64,000 nucleotides of DNA from Spongospora subterranea f. sp. subterranea (GCA_049724395.1 JAUGWO010000135.1:84724-148723); one strand, 5' to 3'; counted from the first letter of the stretch, positions 23,588 through 36,195 are shown. The notes: generated by a model not told the origin, from the sequence alone. Translations and numbers: made by a program.

Positions 23588-24852
23588 TTATGTGGAATAT
23601 CGGGTCATCACATGATCACCGAAATCCAACAGCTCTCTGAACCCGGTCTCTTCCTCGTCATCGTCTTCGATAATGACGCGCGTAAAGCGATTGAGAAGCT
23701 CTTCCCGTCTCTTATCGTCCATCACCGTATACTCATATGTTGGAAACAACGCGTTGCCGTGAAAATGGCTGCCCAATAACATTTCTGAAATGGACTCCTT
23801 CTCAATCGAATATGGACTGTTGAACACAAGAAATGGGATCAATCGAATAATTATCAGCCCAAATTCCTTTTCATCAATATTGCCAAGACAATCCTCTGTT
23901 CACCTTGTGAGCACATCTGTTTGCCCCTTAAAACAGGTCGTTTACTCAAAATGTTCGTTGTATCTGACACGATCGCCGTCGCTCATCAATATACAAATAC
24001 ATGAACGTTGTTTCGACTGAAGTTCGGTTTGTTGAAGGTGAATGAGACTGATCAGCTATTGCAACTAGATCACGCCGCCACTATAACAAAAACGAGCGGC
24101 GCCAAAAAACCAAAATCACCCTTTTAGGAAGGAATCTCCTCATTTTTAACACGCACAGGGCCTCTCAACCTCAAATTGCGACGTCAATGCGATTCGGGGA
24201 AGTTTTCAGTTGTCACCGTGAGAATTATTTGCATTGGTCGTTGGCTCTTTTGTCAGTTTGTCAAGGCAGGGACACAGTTTTTGCAGCGGAATTGCAGTCA
24301 ATTGATGTATTGGGAGTTACTGGGGAATGCAGTAGGTGATTTCATTGTCCATAACCGTTAGAGCAATTTAAAGAAACGGACAACACTGGATGAGCTTGGT
24401 GTCGTTTCGGGTTCATCGTCACAAGTTAATGACATGGAATCTCTGAGACAACACAGTATACGTTGAATAAAGGGATTCATATTAACAACAACACAGCATA
24501 TTTACTCGTCATCGTCCGAATACCCCTTTTGTGATCCCCACCAATCATTCCAATACGAATCTTCACTAGATTCCGACCCTTCCTCGTCATCGTGAATCCC
24601 AGATTTACAGGATCTGCGACATCACAGCCCACGATCAGTAAACGGATTCGTATCCAGACCACAGCATATTTACTGATAATCGTTCGAATCCGCCTGTTCA
24701 TTGAATCCCGTCACTTCCTCCACGTCATCGTCCGAAAACGGCCCTTCACTGGATTCCAACCATTCCTCGCCATCGCCAATCACTGATTCACAGGATCTGC
24801 GACATCACAGCACGCGATCAGTAAACGGATTCGTATCCAGACCACAACATAT
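23588..24852 (-). pseudogene. Orphan 3' exons of the phase-2 family with tandem-duplicated tail
   Basis: The minus frame at 23,842-23,588 contains VMDDKRREELLNRF and VIIEDDDEEE, matching the last exon of copy 2 (NNEQKTKLLDYL, then AIIED). No leader or middle exons are attached. Between 24,480 and 24,852 the acidic tail end of copy 2 is repeated in two more diverged copies: ggatctgcgacatcacagc and aaacggattcgtatccagac each occur at about 24,610-24,650 and 24,795-24,840, and a third weaker copy sits at about 24,470-24,560. These look like debris of local duplications at the 3' end of the family gene. Confidence 0.5.
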
Positions 24853-27042
24853 TTACCGATAACCGTCCGAATCCGCCTCATCATCGTTCTCATTGATTCC
24901 GAGCTTTTTATATGCAAGCTTAATCATGCAGTTCAAGTCATTGAGAACTTCCTTCTCAGGCTTGCCCAAGAAGGGCATCATGATTTTGATCGTCGTTTGG
25001 TCACTAACTCCCATCTCCTCCTGCAGATACGTGAGGCGTTTGAGAAGTTCTGGCTCACTGAGCCCCATCACCTCCACAACACTGTCTTCAATAATGGCAG
25101 GCGTAAGATAATCGAGAAGCTTTGTTTTTTGCTCATTGTTCATCTCCGAGAACCTAAGGGAACCACGCCTGAACACAGATATTCCCCCTTAAGCATGGGT
25201 CGTACTGGAACTTCAGGAAATCGTTCACATCGTCGTCCACAGTCTCCAAAGAATCCTGTGAGTCGTCAATCTGCTTCTGCCAATTCGTCAACTGCTCAAT
25301 GAAATCCTCAAACATGTGATTGCGGCCGAATCCCATATGATCTTCCGGACGAACTTGTGGTTCCAGATACCTAAAATTGGTCGTCTTGAACAAGGAGACA
25401 ATGAAGATATGAACGAGGCTTTACATTCTTTTTTCGTAGGAATCGAATCGATAGACAAATCTCGCCAATTCAACCGGGCTATACTAGCTGAATTAGACGA
25501 TGGAACGGCAGATCGAACACGAGGGCCATTTACCAGAGGAACTGATACAGATCAGCGACTTCGTGGAGATACGAATGACAATCGAACTCCATCTGGTTGG
25601 AATATTTCATGGCAATCTGGCGATGACGAACAGCACAAAACACATTGTAGAGCCATCCGTATTCAACAGAATTTTTCGACAACGATGGCCTGTGAGAATC
25701 AAATATATCAGAAACTGGGGTTCAATGGATTGGTACGACTTCTACGTTTTGTTCGATTCCAGAATACGCTTCAGATGAAGATGACTGTCTTCAAGCACTG
25801 GAGCCAGTAGAAGGTGCCTAGAGCCGGTCGAGGGTAAATGGCGACGATGGATAAGGTTGAGGTGGAGATTTACCAATCCGATTCCTGCACTAATCTCCCA
25901 TCCCAATCCATCAGGGTCCTGATTAGACACGCACAGAATGAGGTTGGCGATCATCGCATTGCCTCAGCACCATCATTACCGTTTGAAAATCGAAAGACCA
26001 GTCGCTTGTGTTCCGACATAGGCAGCGATGTCCTTCTGATTGCTTCGAAGGAGAGTGCCCACAAAGTTGTTGAGGACTTTGGGAAGAATATTGGAAATGA
26101 ACTCCGACACGAAAAGTTTGCTATTGGGAACAAGATTCAGCTTACACAGCCAATCACATTCAAAACGAATATCACCGTTTTTCGTTCAGAAAATAGGAAT
26201 CGCTCACTTCCGAAATCTCATTGAAAGTAGTGTGCTCTATCAGCGACTCATCTTCCGCCTTCCTGATCTTCTCATAGACTATTTGCAAGGCCTTAAAATC
26301 CCTCAAATAACTCATAACATGCTGATCAAGGATCGCACTGAACAACAACATGAACTCAAACCCCACAATGGACAATATCATGAAAAACTGACTTGAATTT
26401 TTTGAAGAATCTACCAGAAACTGTCTTTGTGATTTGATCCAAGCGTGACGCCCTTGGACGAAACTTCATATCCTTTAGCTCAATGAGTTCCTGGATGATG
26501 GCGTCTTGGAGTTCATAGCGGAGCAGATCCCAGAAGTAATAGCTGTCGATGAACAGATAAGAATCCATACACAAATGCGGTCGACGATATCAGTTTACTC
26601 TAGAGGGAGGGCTTCGGACAGGAATTGTACTTGTACATTAGACGGAACTTCACTATGGACAGGGAACTCAGATAAAGATTACGATCATAAGGTGATGAAC
26701 GATCCCGTACAAAAAGGAAAACAGGGCTTGCACGACATCGGCAGACGCATGAGATCTGAGATTCTCGTCGAATTTCGGGCGAGACAAAACAAAATAATAG
26801 AACTCGTTGATTAACCCATTGCGATTGGTGGCCATACACCGATTGAGAAAGGGGAGCGTCTCAATGCGCTGACACACGGTCTCGACGTTCGCCGAATTGT
26901 CGCCCTGACTGGACAGAACGAAACTGTGAGAGGGAACGCGCACGGGTGAGGTCGAATCGCGTTGATACCTGATGGATGAGCCAGACACCACGACAATCAT
27001 AGAAGATACGGCAATGATGAACCGGAACGTCATGAGCGACAT
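24853..27042 (-). CDS. Phase-2 exon family, copy 2, putative secreted protein
   Basis: The leader exon 27042-26969 encodes a signal-peptide-like segment (MTFRFIIAVSSMIVVVSGSS). Following exons 26908-26840, 26755-26711, 26652-26599, 26542-26393, 26337-26176, 26120-25980 and 25918-25874 all begin with one base and end with two bases of a codon, so every intron is in phase 2. Further exons by homology to copy 6: HLLLAPVLEDSHLHL near 25,830, NSVEYGWLYNVFCAVRHRQI near 25,660, FEDFIEQLTNWQKQ near 25,300, and the acidic last exon RFSEMNNEQKTKLLDYL ending DEADSDGYR at TAA 24853. Two exon boundaries near 25.2-25.5 kb are not firmly placed. No known domain, no internal membrane segment. Secretion is inferred from the leader. 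No frame lesion was found in the exons I could place. Confidence 0.7.
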
Positions 27043-30000
27043 CACGATGTGATGATTAGCAGAACTTGTTGTTGTGCAGTCAGCCATGGCGTTACACAAC
27101 TCCGGACCCTGTTCCCCAGCACAAGTCCGTGCGCAAACTCGTGTCAGACAGCACGAGTCACAACATTGACCGGGCGCAAAACGTCCCAGCTGTTCCAAAC
27201 TGGGTCATGTCAAGAAAAATGCGGAACTCGATGATCGTTTGCATTGGCGGCGCAGTGAAGAGGTGTTGTCAACCTGAGAATGGGGTCAACTGTCAGGGAC
27301 GACACGACAAACGGGTGAGATTCAGCTTATGAGATACCCGATAATCCACTGTGCTACGATCGCAGCCGCAGCTCAGAGATCGAATTATCAGTCATAAACC
27401 ATCAATCGTTTTGGTCCACGTTTTACCCCCACCGTTCCCATCGAAAGACCAAAGCACTCGATATTCGCTTATCCCCTCGTCCACAGGCTTCCATCGCTCC
27501 CCAGTCCCTTAACATCGCCTTGATTTTGCAGGTTAAAATTGGCACAAACCTATCGGAATGCGCTAACCTAATACACGGGGCTGTCTTTGTTGGATTTTCC
27601 ACTTGTGTTCACTTTTTCGAATTGTTCCGCCTGTTTTCTAGTTGGGGCCAGGTTGATTGACCAATGGTTGATTGGGCATGTAAACACCTCTGGAACAAGG
27701 ATGGGATCCAAAAGTCGAGGCACATACCCAAGCATTTGTGGCCTTTTCCCTACTGAAGCGTCTGATTTTACAACCGATTGTCCAATCCATTAGAACTCTC
27801 TTTGGACGTTCAAAATCTGTCGGCAGTCCTGGACTGCCCGGCTTCAATATTTCCAGACAATCTCAGGGCGCAGAAAGAGATGATTAACTACTGATTTTGT
27901 CAGTAAATGGTCAATATTGGGCGACATAGCTGCCAGTGAATCAGGCACTGATTATATTGTTGAGTCCATGTCTTGATTGAAAGATAGTGGCCCAGATTTC
28001 CCATGAACTCCTGTTGCCTATTGGCAAGACCGGTGGTGATGTGGTTTATGGCCACCAATAGATATCAATTGATGTCGAATGGGGATTTATAACCCGGGCT
28101 ATAGCGGGGCGGTATCAAACAGAAGATGGAATGGCAATGGTCATTGGTCCATCTCACGGTTCCGTTGGGTCAATTCCCAATCCGCCGGCCGTCAATAGTC
28201 AGAACCGCAAAAGATCATGCACAATCGATGAGGACCAAACCCAATCCATGATGCGCTAACCATGTGCATATTCGACAGTGAACGTTTTGGGGAAGAGCAC
28301 AACCGCGATGTGATATGAACCGAATGTGTCATAGTTGGGCGGCGGTAATGAAGGGGATTGGCAGTGTAAACCGACTGATCTATGACCATGAGCTGAGAAT
28401 CACCTCCCCGCCATGGGTCTGTAATATGTCCATCTCCTAATACATCGACAAGATCATGAACTCTATAACGGATCGTAACTGGATATATTCGTCGAGCATA
28501 TCACAGCACAGGCTCAGAGGATTTTCCAAATTAATAGCTAATCTACAGAGGTTCTCGAACTGATTACAGCAATGGTTTTATGGAGCGCCGAGTTCGTGAT
28601 ATATTCCGATTCTGCGTTTTCAAAAGTCAGAAGCAACAAACGGTTCGCGAACAGAAATGTCGAGATAAACACAATAAATTCAAAAAAATGTTTCGAATTC
28701 CGTCAATGAGATTGCTGGTTTCGCCCATCAAACTGTATTGATCAGATGGGAGATCTCCCTCATTGATACGGCTCGTTGGTGCCTTGGTCCGATGGTTTCA
28801 CCGCCGTCTGTCCAATGGTGATCGACATCATCCCCTCAGGTCGCGATAACACTGGCGATATCGAGCACCTCGAGTGAAACTTCCGTTGGACCTGGCATTA
28901 TTCTACTCCAACAAGGTGTTTGTTCAGCTGATGTGAATTTTTCGGGCTCAATCGACGCGGAAATATGTCAATAGAGGTCACCGAGACCATGGAGAATTCC
29001 AAAGCTCGGGACTGGAATTGCAATATGGCTTTTGAGCGCGATCGGCTGAGCGTGATCGGCAACTCACATTACAGAAATTGCAAAATCTTATAATTTCGAG
29101 AAAATCAGATTTGAACCAGAATGCTGCTTGTCGAGAATTGAAAAGATTATTGAAAACAAATTAGAGGGATATTTCAATCGCTTCAACAACTGCAAGTTCC
29201 TGATCGGGTGAAACAGGTTTTGCGTTTTGAACCTACGATTGAGAAGAGACCCTCGTTAAGTCGAAAACGGACTTACAAAGGGACGTCCTACCAACGAGGA
29301 AAAGGACAGGAACCGGCGCGGTGGCCTGATCAGCCGAAAGCGAAACCAGGTCGCGTAGGGTTGGCTGGATAGAGGACTTCATGATCACTGATCAAACATC
29401 CCAGGCTGATATCGCACCGATAACAAAGGAGGGCAATGTGAACGTGGATCTACAGAAACTTACAAGGGTTTCGTTTAGAATGCTGAGAGCATGATGTCCT
29501 CGCCAGAACCGCCATCACTTCTAACAGTTGCTCAAAAAGAGATTGGCCACACAATGTCACAAGAGGGTGACAACCGAGCGAGTCAAGATTTTGTGTCAAC
29601 TCAGATGACCCCGAATCTTGTATTGGTTTTGTATACCGCCATTATCAACATCACTATTTGACAGAAATTTGGGATCATTCGGTCAAGATGGGGCGTAAGA
29701 TCATATTTCCACTCCCGTATCACAATTACGATAACAGTTTGTTTGTTGATATCGCGAAGAGGGGCGTTGACATCGGTTGTTATATTGGACATTGTGACAA
29801 AATTATATCAGAGAAATTCAACAACGCACGAACCACTTAAACGTTTTCTCAAGTGATTTCCGGGTTGTAGAAGGTCGCCCGATTCAACGTTCATCAGAAC
29901 ATGGCCTGGAACCTCATGAACCTCAAGACTTACGTTGAAAGGTGTCTGAAAACATATTTGGTGGTGTCGTGCTTCGACCGACGATCTATCTTTGTTTGTT

Positions 30001-30740
30001 GCCCCATCGATCGTTCGGTCGTGTCTACTTGTTGTTTTGTGTTCCACAGTCTGATCAACAACATCCATTCCGTTCGCTTTACTCAGTCCATCTAACAAAA
30101 CACCACCACCGAGTGTCATGATCATTGTTTCTCTTAATCGAAATCCTAAGAATGAGAGGGTCTTTCCTCATGATTGCGAGGACCATCCGCTGTTCCCCCT
30201 CAACGATAATATCTCACATGTTCATCAACAGTGTGTTCGTTGAACCCACAATGAGAGACATTCCCAGAAAGTGATAATAACTGTTCGTTTATCGGACCCG
30301 ACTCTGCTGCTGATTACGATCTATTTAACAAATTCAGATCGTCTATCATATCATTCATTACAGTTTGTGGATCATCAGCTACAGGAAGCGATCAGGACAA
30401 AAATAGGGTCTTAAACCAGAACAAAATTATCGAAAATCATCGGGTGTTTTGGTCGGTCTCGTAAGTTTGTGCATTGCCACTTGAGTCCCGATTTGGGGCG
30501 ACGATTTCAGATTCCCTTCGTTAGCCTCATTACCTCCAGAGGTCAATTGTACATTCGTTATCCCCCGAGACAATGTGTTTTGCATTATTATAGCAGACGA
30601 TCACTGTATTTGGGGAATTAAGTTAAAACATACAATAACCGAACACTCCCGAGAGGGATTTCCTTTCTTCATAGTAATGACAGGTGAGGGCGGTCAGCTC
30701 GTGGTTCTGTATAACTCAACTAATCTACAGCACATTGTTC
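27043..30740. other. Long stretch without a supported gene
   Basis: About 3.7 kb with very few open frames longer than 60 codons, and none with family similarity that I could see. It is unique-looking sequence of ordinary composition. It contains the upstream region of copy 2 and probably decayed gene sequence. No tRNA, repeat array or transposon was recognised. Confidence 0.4.
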
Positions 30741-31225
30741 ATGAGGACCAGTTACCTGAACGAGTTATAGATACTAGATGGGGCTCTGCCCTGGTGATGA
30801 TCCGAATCAGGTTCACGATAACGAAGAGCGAAACACGCGTTGAATGGCATTCCGCTTTCGATTACCTGGTTGAGTTCGTTTCCAGAATTGGCCAATTCGA
30901 CTCAAACAACACGGGTCCATTGCTCTCTTTTGTGGTTATGTGATCGACAACCAACTCAAAGAACGGAGTGAGGATATTGTTCTTAGTGAAGACGTCGTAG
31001 CGACGATGAAGATAGATAGAGAGAGAGGTGAATGGGAACACCGATCCGATTCCGGCCATAATCTCCCGCCCCCATTCGTCAGAGCCGCCCTGATAATAAT
31101 CACAACTAATGAGGGGCGCGAATGTTTCAGGTCGTGGCCGAAACCCGGTCGGAGAACTTGACGACGATGATGGAAATGGACTTGCCCACGAAGACATTAC
31201 GACGTCGAAATATATTCAGTTGGGA
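30740..31225 (-). pseudogene. Phase-2 exon family, copy 3, internal fragment
   Basis: Four consecutive family exons read on the minus strand: NVFVGKSISIIVVKFSD (about 31,210-31,150), an exon ending with PESDR at a GTGTTCCC donor (about 31,080-31,035), NNILTPFFELVVDH (about 30,990-30,870) and MPFNACFALRYREPDSDHHQ (about 30,860-30,755). They are closest to exons 20-23 of the long copy 4, including the intron motif cgcgcccctc. Leader and last exons are missing. It is head-to-head with copy 4, whose leader starts about 330 bases away. Confidence 0.55.
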
Positions 31226-31558
31226 GGAGATCTCAGATGTGAAAATGGTTCACGAGCGGTTCTTACACGACCGATCTGGGATTAAAGCCAATGAGCGGCA
31301 CCTCGCTTGCCCATGTCCCATCCCGGTTCGTGATAAGGACCTTCGATATGTCGCACTTGACCCAACAACCTGAGTCGATGATTTTGAAATGAGGGCTATG
31401 GTGCCGGGGCCCGTGCTGGCCCCGGCACCTGGCGATATCCCCTCATATGTTGCTTTCACTACAGCTGGATGAGCATCACTGGTCGATTTGGGCCCGTCCA
31501 TCGACACTTGAGGAGTCCCAGATCGACCCCTTCGCAATCCGCGAAGGGCATATTTTTG

Positions 31559-34500
31559 ATGTCGTCAGCAATGGTGGTGCTGTGGTTCACGATTGCCATC
31601 CTTTCTTGTAGTTGGCTGGTTTCTGGTTCACCCAATAGGTATGAACAGGATTAGAGTCCCTCTGGCCCAACTCCATCGATTTCCGATGATCAACACGTTT
31701 TACAGTCAGGGGGAGGCGCTGTTGAAATCCAGAGCGGCCGAATATGAAGCGGCTGAGAACGTCATCACTGAGATGTGCCCGTTCGTGGACAATCGCGATC
31801 GACCTCGGCACATGATCCCGCATCAATCGTCGGACCCTATCGACATCGTGTAAGCCAGTATTGCTGTGTGGTCGTGATTTCCATCGGGCTCAGGGAGCAC
31901 ATCCAGGTCGTATTTGGTCGGTGCGATCCGACAGGGCCTGGAGGGGCTGTTGGTCGAGATCGACGAGGGAAAACAATCAGAGTCGACAACGAAAAAGGGT
32001 GGCCATATAGCGAAACTGTTCAATCACATTATGTCGGTCGTTTGTGAATTTTGCTGGAACGCGGGTCAATTGTTTGACGTCTTGCAGTGCAGCGGCCGTG
32101 TTCTTGCAGGAACCTAAAAGGGCCCTTGAAAACGTGTTTTCGATTCTGTACGGGATCGGTTCATTCCCCGTCATGATCACACCCCAATACCTTAAACTTC
32201 CCGTCCACAGCAACGATTCGTCCGACGTCGCGCGCCTCGGCAGGAAGTTCCTGGAATCGGGTGTGGAGGCGGAGACCGCCAGAGAGCTGTTTGACCTCTT
32301 GTACGGGATCGGTCGTCCCTCTGGGGTGATGTTCATCACCATTGATCTGATCGCCTGGTGATAGCGATGCTCTTCCCGCTAATGTGCGACTTGTGAGGAT
32401 GGTGATCGAATCGGGCGCCGCAGCGTCATCCCTTCCAGAACTGGTTCGATTTTTGTACGAAGAACATCGCTCGGCGTGATCACGATCTAGATTTGATGAC
32501 GACATTCCTGTTCATAGCCGGGAACCTCCCAAATCTGCCCGCTTCATCAGGTGGCTACTCGAATCTGGTGCCGATTCGCGATCTCCTGAGACGTTGTCCC
32601 ACTTCATGTTTAGATCGGTTCCCGGTCATAAATCGTGATCTGACATCATAAATGCACAGTGGTCTTGGTCCTGAGTTGGCGACCGAGGTATGGAAACAGC
32701 TCGATTCTGAGCATGATTTGGCATCGCTTGAGGAGGCGTTGTTCCAATCCTTGTAAGACACCGGTCACCGCCCCATGATGATCACGATCTAATTTCCTTG
32801 CTGTTATAAGGGGCCTTTCTCTCGCTCTTGATCCCCTTGTAAGGAAGCTGCTCGAATCTGGTCAGGGTGTCGCAGCCCGTATCAAAGAGGATCTGAAACG
32901 GTATCTGGACGACACACAGCTTGAAATTCGTCATCAATATCTGATTGTTTTGTCGCGATAGCAATATGCATCCGGGTCATTTGCGAAAATCCGCTGAGGT
33001 TGTGGAGGCCATTAAGGACCTGTATCCAATCTTGTACGGGATCGTCAATCCCCGTTTGTTGATCTCAATCAAACCCCTGATTTCTCTGGTGGATTTAGCG
33101 AACTTGCCCATAATCAAGTTGGGGTTATCCTCAAACCCCGAGTTCCATCGTTGTATTGTTGCCAGCCCATGGTACGAGCATAATCCGGATCTGATTGTTG
33201 ATCCCCATAGCGACACGCATCCCGATTCTGACCTCGAATCTGTTTACATCATTGAGGCCCCTGCGTGCATGTATCCAACCAAGTACGTGATCGCCAATCT
33301 CTTCGATGATCATAATCCCTAACAATGACGGTCTCTTCCTAGTCAACGCCATAACAATGGGAACAGCGCGTCTGGCCACTTTGGGATGGCGTTGGTCAAA
33401 TGCAATATTCTCACCATAGCCTTTCGAAAACTGTTTTCGGATTTGTACGAGATCGTCGAGCCCCGTCATGATCACATTCATGAACTGACTCCCAATCCAT
33501 AGCAATGTTCCATACGATCAAGATTTCGCGAGGAAGGTGATTCCCCTTATTGGGATTGAGTAATCCATGTTGCTGTGCTCGTTTTGTCCATGGTTTTCAC
33601 ATCCGCTCAACAACAGTGGCTGCTTATACGGTCGGATCGGCTACGATATTCACAGCAGGATCGACATGGGTGAACAGCTGGAAGCAGCAGAGCGGCGCGC
33701 CATCGTGATCCAAGTAGGGGGCAGGTTCAGCAGCGTGTTCTGGTCAGTTCCTCTTTGTCAACGAGGTCAACGCACCTGCGTTTCTCACGTTGTTGATCAG
33801 TGATACAATTTGGGACATTCTGTGGTTCACCGAATCTGTGAAAATCGCCCAGAATGAGATGAACGACGCGGCCGATCAATTCCTGGTGGACCAAAATCGT
33901 CGGTACGAGATCTCGGGAGTGGATGAACCACTCCAGGACATGTTCCGCATCTGACGCTGGATCTCAACTCAATCTCTTTTCCAGGTTCAACCTCTTCATT
34001 GCTAAGTTTGTTTCGATGATCGACTCCAAACCTGTGAGAGCCGGCGAAAGTTCGCAGGAAGCCGAACAGGATACGACGATCGCGGGTGGTGTCGGGGATC
34101 AAACGATCAGATATATACAATTGAAACGGTAATCAAAGCGATCGTAGTGATCGCGCCCCTCAATTTAAGGTGCTGATCGCCCAGGATACTTTCGAATACG
34201 AAATCATTAGGGCAATTGGATTGGTATTCCCATTCCCCCCCTCTCGATCTATCGTCGTTTTCCGCTAATAATCACCATCACTAGGGACGTTCTTCTCTCT
34301 CCATTCGTTGAGTATCTGGATCGTCGTATTCACCAAAACGAGAACGATCGTGTCGGCATCAACACGGATTTGGCTAAATTGATCGAGAATGAGATCGAGG
34401 AATCGAGTATCTCATGCCTTTTGGAGCGAAATCTGATGTATGTGATTACTTGATTGGCAGAACCACTCTTGATCGATTCCACGTCTGACACTACTGTCGA

Positions 34501-35539
34501 CTGAATTCATTCTCCAGACCCGATGTCTTCGTGGAGAAGTTTATTTCCAATATCGTCCATAAATCTCGACTTTCTCCCTTCCAAAAATTCAAATCCTCAC
34601 AGACAGCCGAACCGGATTCGAAAATCGCTGCTCCTGCCGGGGAACTAGCGATCAAGTTTTCACTGTTGCAACGGTGATTGGGAAATTGAGCAATGACAGT
34701 GATCGCCCCAGCTCATTTGTATGTGGTTATCGTCAGGGCCCTGATCGATGGGGATGGGCGACGCTGGCGGGAATCGGATTGGTATTGCCCCATTCACCCC
34801 GACATCTGCCCATTGTCTTCACCCGCCCGCTGATCGCCGTCCTCACCAGGAACACGATCCTCACCCCATTCTTTGACTTCCTCGATCTTCATATCATCAC
34901 AGCAGAGAATAATGGCCAAGTGCGTTTTGAGCCGAAATTGAATTCCATTCTCCAATCGATCTTCCCTCGGTGAAAATTTCGAACGTCGTCCTGTCCATAA
35001 ACCCACGCTTTTCCCAGGAAATTTTTGTTGGCGGATCTTGTTGAACATGGAATGCTATTCAACGCGTGTTTCGCTCTTCGTTATCGTGAACATGTTTTGA
35101 AATATCACCAGGGCAGAGCCCCATCTGGTTTCTATAACTACTTCAGGTAAGGGGCCCTCACCCTACGATCTGTGTTTCTATCGTCAGAACCATTTGGATT
35201 TAGAAGGAAGGTGTTGAACGCGTTTGCCAATCAGACGTATACGAAAAGGTAATCGCTCGTGTGTTTGTGTTGATCGTATTCTCTTTCGCATACACGACCT
35301 AGGTTTCATCCCAAGCCCGGTCAAATCCAATTCTATTCGAGATTCATGCAGCAATTGTGGAAGTTGTCGAATCAGGGGTACGATTGAAACCATTACTGAT
35401 TGGGCAATTTTCGTGATATGTTTTCATTGGTGATTGTTGCAGAAAATTCAGGTTTTCGTCTAAGAGCGATGAACAAAAGCGAGATTTGCTCGATTGTCTT
35501 ATGCCGATGATCAATGAAGACGGGGTCGAGGGAATTTGA
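31559..35539 (+). CDS. Phase-2 exon family, copy 4, long form with helical repeats
   Basis: About 26 exons, about 820 aa. Leader exon 31559-31638 (MSSAMVVLWFTIAILSCSWL). Then 31706-31849, 31907-32032, 32088-32147, 32211-32300, 32365-32454, 32518-32607, 32660-32752, 32811-32900, 32962-33033, a doubtful exon 33099-33171, 33211-33282, 33343-33444, 33503-33559, 33617-33736, 33801-33902, 33985-34128, 34185-34223, 34285-34437, 34518-34673, 34737-34781, 34850-34969, 35018-35146, 35204-35248, 35303-35377 and 35443-35539. All introns are phase 2 except around 33099-33171, whose 73 bases shift frame; skipping it restores the chain. Exons 5-9 are near 90 bases and encode about 30-residue modules with RKFLESGVEAETA, VIESGAAASS, LLESGADSRS and LLESGQGVAA, resembling ankyrin-like helix pairs. 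Exons 17-19 and 20-22 are a duplicated block. Function unknown; secretion inferred from the leader. Confidence 0.7.
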
Positions 35540-35559
35540 TCATGAAAACACCTACGTTA

Positions 35560-36195
35560 GTGCGCTTAAGTCCCAAATACATTAATTTCTTGCCATTCCT
35601 GTCGTTGCCAAACAACAATCACGACGAAACTGAAATCGGGCACCATATCGTGTTGCCACCGGTACACGATGCGAAATTTTATAATTTTGTTGAGGGTCCA
35701 GCACCTTGTTGTTGTCATATTCACGACCTGATCTATTTGCAATATCCGATGAACCAAGTGCTAATTGGCTCTGAACAGACTGGAAGTGTTTGTATTTTTT
35801 TTTTCAGCAAACGTTGGTGTTTTCGTCTGATATTGAACTCCTTCGTCTTACGAGTGATATCATCGACGAAGTTGCATCTGTCGAATAGATCATAATCAGC
35901 AACAGCGACTGTTTCGATATACCCAACGTGTTTGACGGCAGTTGGTCACTGTCCCTGTTCGTTTAATGAACAAACAGATTGTTGTATATTTACAATCATA
36001 GAATATCGAATTTGTTGGCGCCTGACTGATGGGACTTCACACAACAACGTTGACATCATTCTGACTCACCAGTACCAACAAATTTAACGAATATTTGGCC
36101 CTCGTGTCTCATCACCTGGAAGATCAGTATTCCCGATTGCTCAGTCTCGATTCGCCAAGATTATGGCAGTTTACTTCCATTGAGGTCTTGTGAGT
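35560..36195 (+). pseudogene. Remnant 3' exons of the phase-2 family
   Basis: After a pyrimidine tract and acceptor near 35,809, LVFSSDIELLRLTSDIIDEV, ending in a stop at about 35,888, resembles the last exon of copy 4 (KFRFSSKSDEQKRDLLD). An exon at about 36,078-36,190 (NKFNEYLALVSHHLEDQYS) starts and ends in phase 2 and resembles the family exon with MLYHAYVALRHHQ. They do not form a complete gene. Similarity is moderate and judged by eye. Confidence 0.35.

Noticed and set aside
25316-25810. Long plus-strand frame of 164 codons
   Set aside because: Opposite strand of family copy 2; the minus strand carries the conserved phase-2 exons, and the plus frame resembles the 21.3-kb frame only because the DNA is homologous.
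32044-33322. A recurring LYGIG motif in conceptual translations at 26.7, 32.1, 32.3, 33.0 and 52.0 kb
   Set aside because: It is the translation of the conserved intron start GTACGGGATCGG read through from the exon, not a protein motif.
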